From: DATILI01 sp035476635
GTDB lineage: Bacteria; Pseudomonadota; Gammaproteobacteria; Burkholderiales; Burkholderiaceae_C
Reading direction: 5' to 3'
DNA: 7,442 nt
NCBI GenBank assembly: GCA_035476635.1
Contig: DATILI010000080.1
Coordinates: 1-7,442 of the forward strand
Part shown: piece by piece, positions 6,232-7,442 of the stretch
Layout of the letters: every line of letters begins with the position of its first letter
Position numbering within the stretch: position 1 is the stretch's first letter
Made by a program: the position numbers and the translations under genes
The notes under the pieces: model-generated
Database searches by the model: none
Seen by the model: only the letters and a program-made list of their open reading frames with translations
Told to the model about the DNA's origin: nothing

Positions 6232-6434
6232 TCGATGGCGCCGAACACCGTCTTGAAGGTACCCGGCCCGCGGGTTTCGTTTATGCGCAACACCGTTCCG
6301 TCGGCGTATACCACCGTGCCGACTGGCGTGTCCAAATGCATCGGTCACGTTCCCGGAATCACCGGTCACGTGGGACCGGAATAACCACTTGAGCACTACG
6401 CCGCAATCATCTGATTGGGTGACTTTGCTGGGCG
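6232..6434. other. Gene-free spacer with small repeats between convergent units
   Basis: About 200 bp between the end of the BKACE gene and the ABC remnant. It holds the direct repeat described separately (6342-6383) and an inverted repeat CAATCA/TGATTG (6404-6409 and 6412-6417, 2-nt centre). It also contains part of a 49-codon minus-strand reading frame (6341 to 6192) with no recognised relatives and no clear Shine-Dalgarno. No convincing intrinsic terminator is visible for the BKACE transcript; the T-run at 6456-6461 inside the remnant follows only a 4-bp stem (CTTG-G-CAAG). The mix suggests recombination debris rather than a functional control region. Confidence 0.5.
6342..6383. repeat. 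Imperfect tandem repeat, possibly an IS21-type terminal repeat remnant
   Basis: Two adjacent units start at 6342 and 6363. Each opens with CGGTCACGT and ends with CCGGAAT, followed by CAC in unit 1 and AAC in unit 2; the centres differ (TC in unit 1, GGGA in unit 2). Multiple internal copies of short repeats of this style are a known trait of the ends of IS21-family elements. No istA or istB gene lies in the window, so at most this is a remnant end. The match to IS21 rests on general resemblance from memory. Confidence 0.45.
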
Positions 6435-6752
6435 TTAAGCACTTGGCAAGGAAACTTTTTTCCGGGCCGTCAGATGTTCGTGTGCGCCGGCCTCGACGAT
6501 GCGGCCACGCTCCAGCACCAGAATCTGCTCGGCCGCGTCCACCGTGCTGAGCCGATGGGCGATCACCACCTTGGTGACCCCTTGCAGTTCGCGCGCGAGG
6601 TTCTCCGTGATGCTGCGTTCGCTGCTGGCGTCCAGCGAACTGGTGGCTTCGTCGAGATACAGGTAAGCCGGCTGCCGGTACACGGCCCGGACCAGCAGCA
6701 GGCGCTGCTTTTGGCCCATGGACAGGGCGCCGCCATCGTCACCCACGATTAT
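6435..6752 (-). pseudogene. C-terminal remnant of an ABC exporter ATPase (bacteriocin/type I secretion-like)
   Basis: The minus-strand frame, read from about 6752 to the TAA at 6435-6437, encodes the last 105 or so residues of an ABC nucleotide-binding domain. Visible in order: VGDDGGA, a signature region LSMGQKQRLLLVRA, Walker B and D-loop YLYLDEATSSLD, and the H-loop region VVIAHRLSTV. The Walker A lysine, Q-loop and all membrane segments are missing, so it cannot hydrolyse ATP alone. The canonical LSGGQ has Met in place of the first Gly. The residue pattern (GQKQRLLLVRAVYRQP) suggests the peptidase-containing exporters of the CvaB/RaxB type, normally about 700 residues. Its first possible start, GTG 6746, lies 2 nt after the stop of the Bug gene on the same strand, with no ribosome site, so homology begins exactly where that gene ends. 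A broken gene left by rearrangement is the best reading. Confidence 0.85.
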
Positions 6753-7442
6753 TCGGGTCGAAGGTTGATCGCTTTGCCTATGCTCTGGTAACGCGCGATC
6801 TCAGCCGAGTAAATGCGTGCCGCCTGAGAGGGTGTCAGTGGCTTGGCGGGCACTGCACCCGTGGCTTCGATGTCCCGGCGCACCTGCTGCTGGTTCAATG
6901 CGTCTTGCAAGGCTGAAGATAGTTTGGACACGACCTGCTCGGAAGTGGCTGCTGGGACCATTAGTGCGCCCCACAGATCAAATTGAAAGTCTTTCACGAC
7001 ATTCGATTCGTTCATCGTCTGCACGCTGGGGAAGTCCCCGTGGCGTCCAGGCCCGGCAAATCCGATCGCCTTGAATCTGCCAGTCTTGATCAGACCGGGG
7101 ATTGGCCCCCCCATAGCCAAGAAAGCCATGTCGATCTGTCCTCCGGCAAGGTCCGTGATGAGCTGCTGAGCGCCCTTATAGGGAACGTGCAACAGCTTGG
7201 AGCCTGTTTCATTTCCAAATCTCTCGGCCACCAAGTGGTAAGCCGAGCCACGCCCGACACTGCCGAAGCTCAGCTCGCGCTGCCCCTGCTTTTTGGCCAG
7301 GGCCGCAAATTCCGCGACGGACGTGACCGGCAGATCTGGCCGAACCAGCATCATCAGGTAGGTACTCGCCATCAAGCCCACCATGCGAAAGTTCTCGGGC
7401 TTGTACTTCACGTTCGCCACTGCCATCGGGGTCTGGACCAAT
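6749..7442 (-). CDS. Second Bug/TctC-family solute-binding protein, N-terminus cut by window edge
   Basis: Periplasmic carboxylate-type binding protein of the Bug family. About 230 C-terminal residues are present; comparison with the copy at 4338-5318 suggests roughly 100 residues, including the signal peptide and first ligand loop, lie beyond the right edge. Seen here: KYKPENFRMVG, LSFGSVGRGSAYHLVAERFG, LLHVPYKGAQQLITDLAGGQIDMAFL and the closing RYQSIGKAINLRPE before TAA (6749-6751). These align motif by motif with the first Bug protein (KHKPEQLRLLG, GSGSLYHLVGE, HVPYKGMAPLL, RYRRLAQAVKLEPQ), so they are paralogues, but divergent rather than a recent duplication. The frame is intact to the edge and the C-terminus is the natural family end, so the gene is probably functional. 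It converges on the BKACE unit and is followed directly by the ABC remnant. Its base composition looks less GC-rich than the left block, hinting at separate origin. Confidence 0.9.
   Translation of the reverse strand, partial: LVQTPMAVANVKYKPENFRMVGLMASTYLMMLVRPDLPVTSVAEFAALAKKQGQRELSFGSVGRGSAYHLVAERFGNETGSKLLHVPYKGAQQLITDLAGGQIDMAFLAMGGPIPGLIKTGRFKAIGFAGPGRHGDFPSVQTMNESNVVKDFQFDLWGALMVPAATSEQVVSKLSSALQDALNQQQVRRDIEATGAVPAKPLTPSQAARIYSAEIARYQSIGKAINLRPE

Noticed and set aside
6440..6461. T-run at 6456-6461 as an intrinsic terminator for the BKACE transcript
   Set aside because: Only a 4-bp stem (CTTG-G-CAAG) precedes it with several bases between, too weak to call; the T-run is also part of the remnant's lysine codons.

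Overview
The window is high-GC DNA carrying gene families typical of Burkholderiales (Comamonadaceae or Alcaligenaceae type). The clearest signs are two Bug/TctC-type solute-binding proteins, a family greatly expanded in that order, and a LivK-type binding protein beside an acyl-CoA ligase. The assignment rests on gene content and codon style only. There are seven genes or gene parts, one clear gene remnant, and no rRNA, tRNA or CRISPR array.

Left block (1-3172). An AMP-forming acyl-CoA ligase on the minus strand runs off the left edge. Facing away from it is a TetR-family repressor on the plus strand. The TetR stop codon overlaps the start of a secreted LivK-type ABC substrate-binding protein (ATGA, 4-base overlap). 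The space between ligase and repressor carries two TACC-N4-GGTA palindromes with centres 21 bp apart, a strong candidate operator pair for both directions. The likely role is uptake of an organic acid and its activation to a CoA thioester, derepressed by a ligand such as the acyl-CoA. The permease and ATPase genes are not in the window.

Middle block (3272-6231), plus strand. An AraC-family regulator is followed by a Bug/TctC-type periplasmic binding protein and a DUF849 beta-keto acid cleavage enzyme (BKACE). The last two are 19 bp apart. This looks like a small catabolic unit: a periplasmic binder for a carboxylate, an enzyme that would convert a beta-keto acid plus acetyl-CoA to acetoacetate and a new CoA ester, and a local activator. 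The substrate cannot be read from the sequence.

Right block (6232-7442). A gene-free stretch of about 200 bp holds a direct repeat resembling IS21-type terminal repeats. Next, on the minus strand, comes the C-terminal part of an ABC ATPase (no Walker A, altered signature motif). It directly abuts the stop codon of a second Bug/TctC-type gene, which runs off the right edge. This end looks like a rearrangement scar. The two blocks to its left look intact.

No wholly new system is evident. The items most worth following are the twin operators, the AraC-Bug-BKACE unit of unknown substrate, and the scar at 6342-6755.
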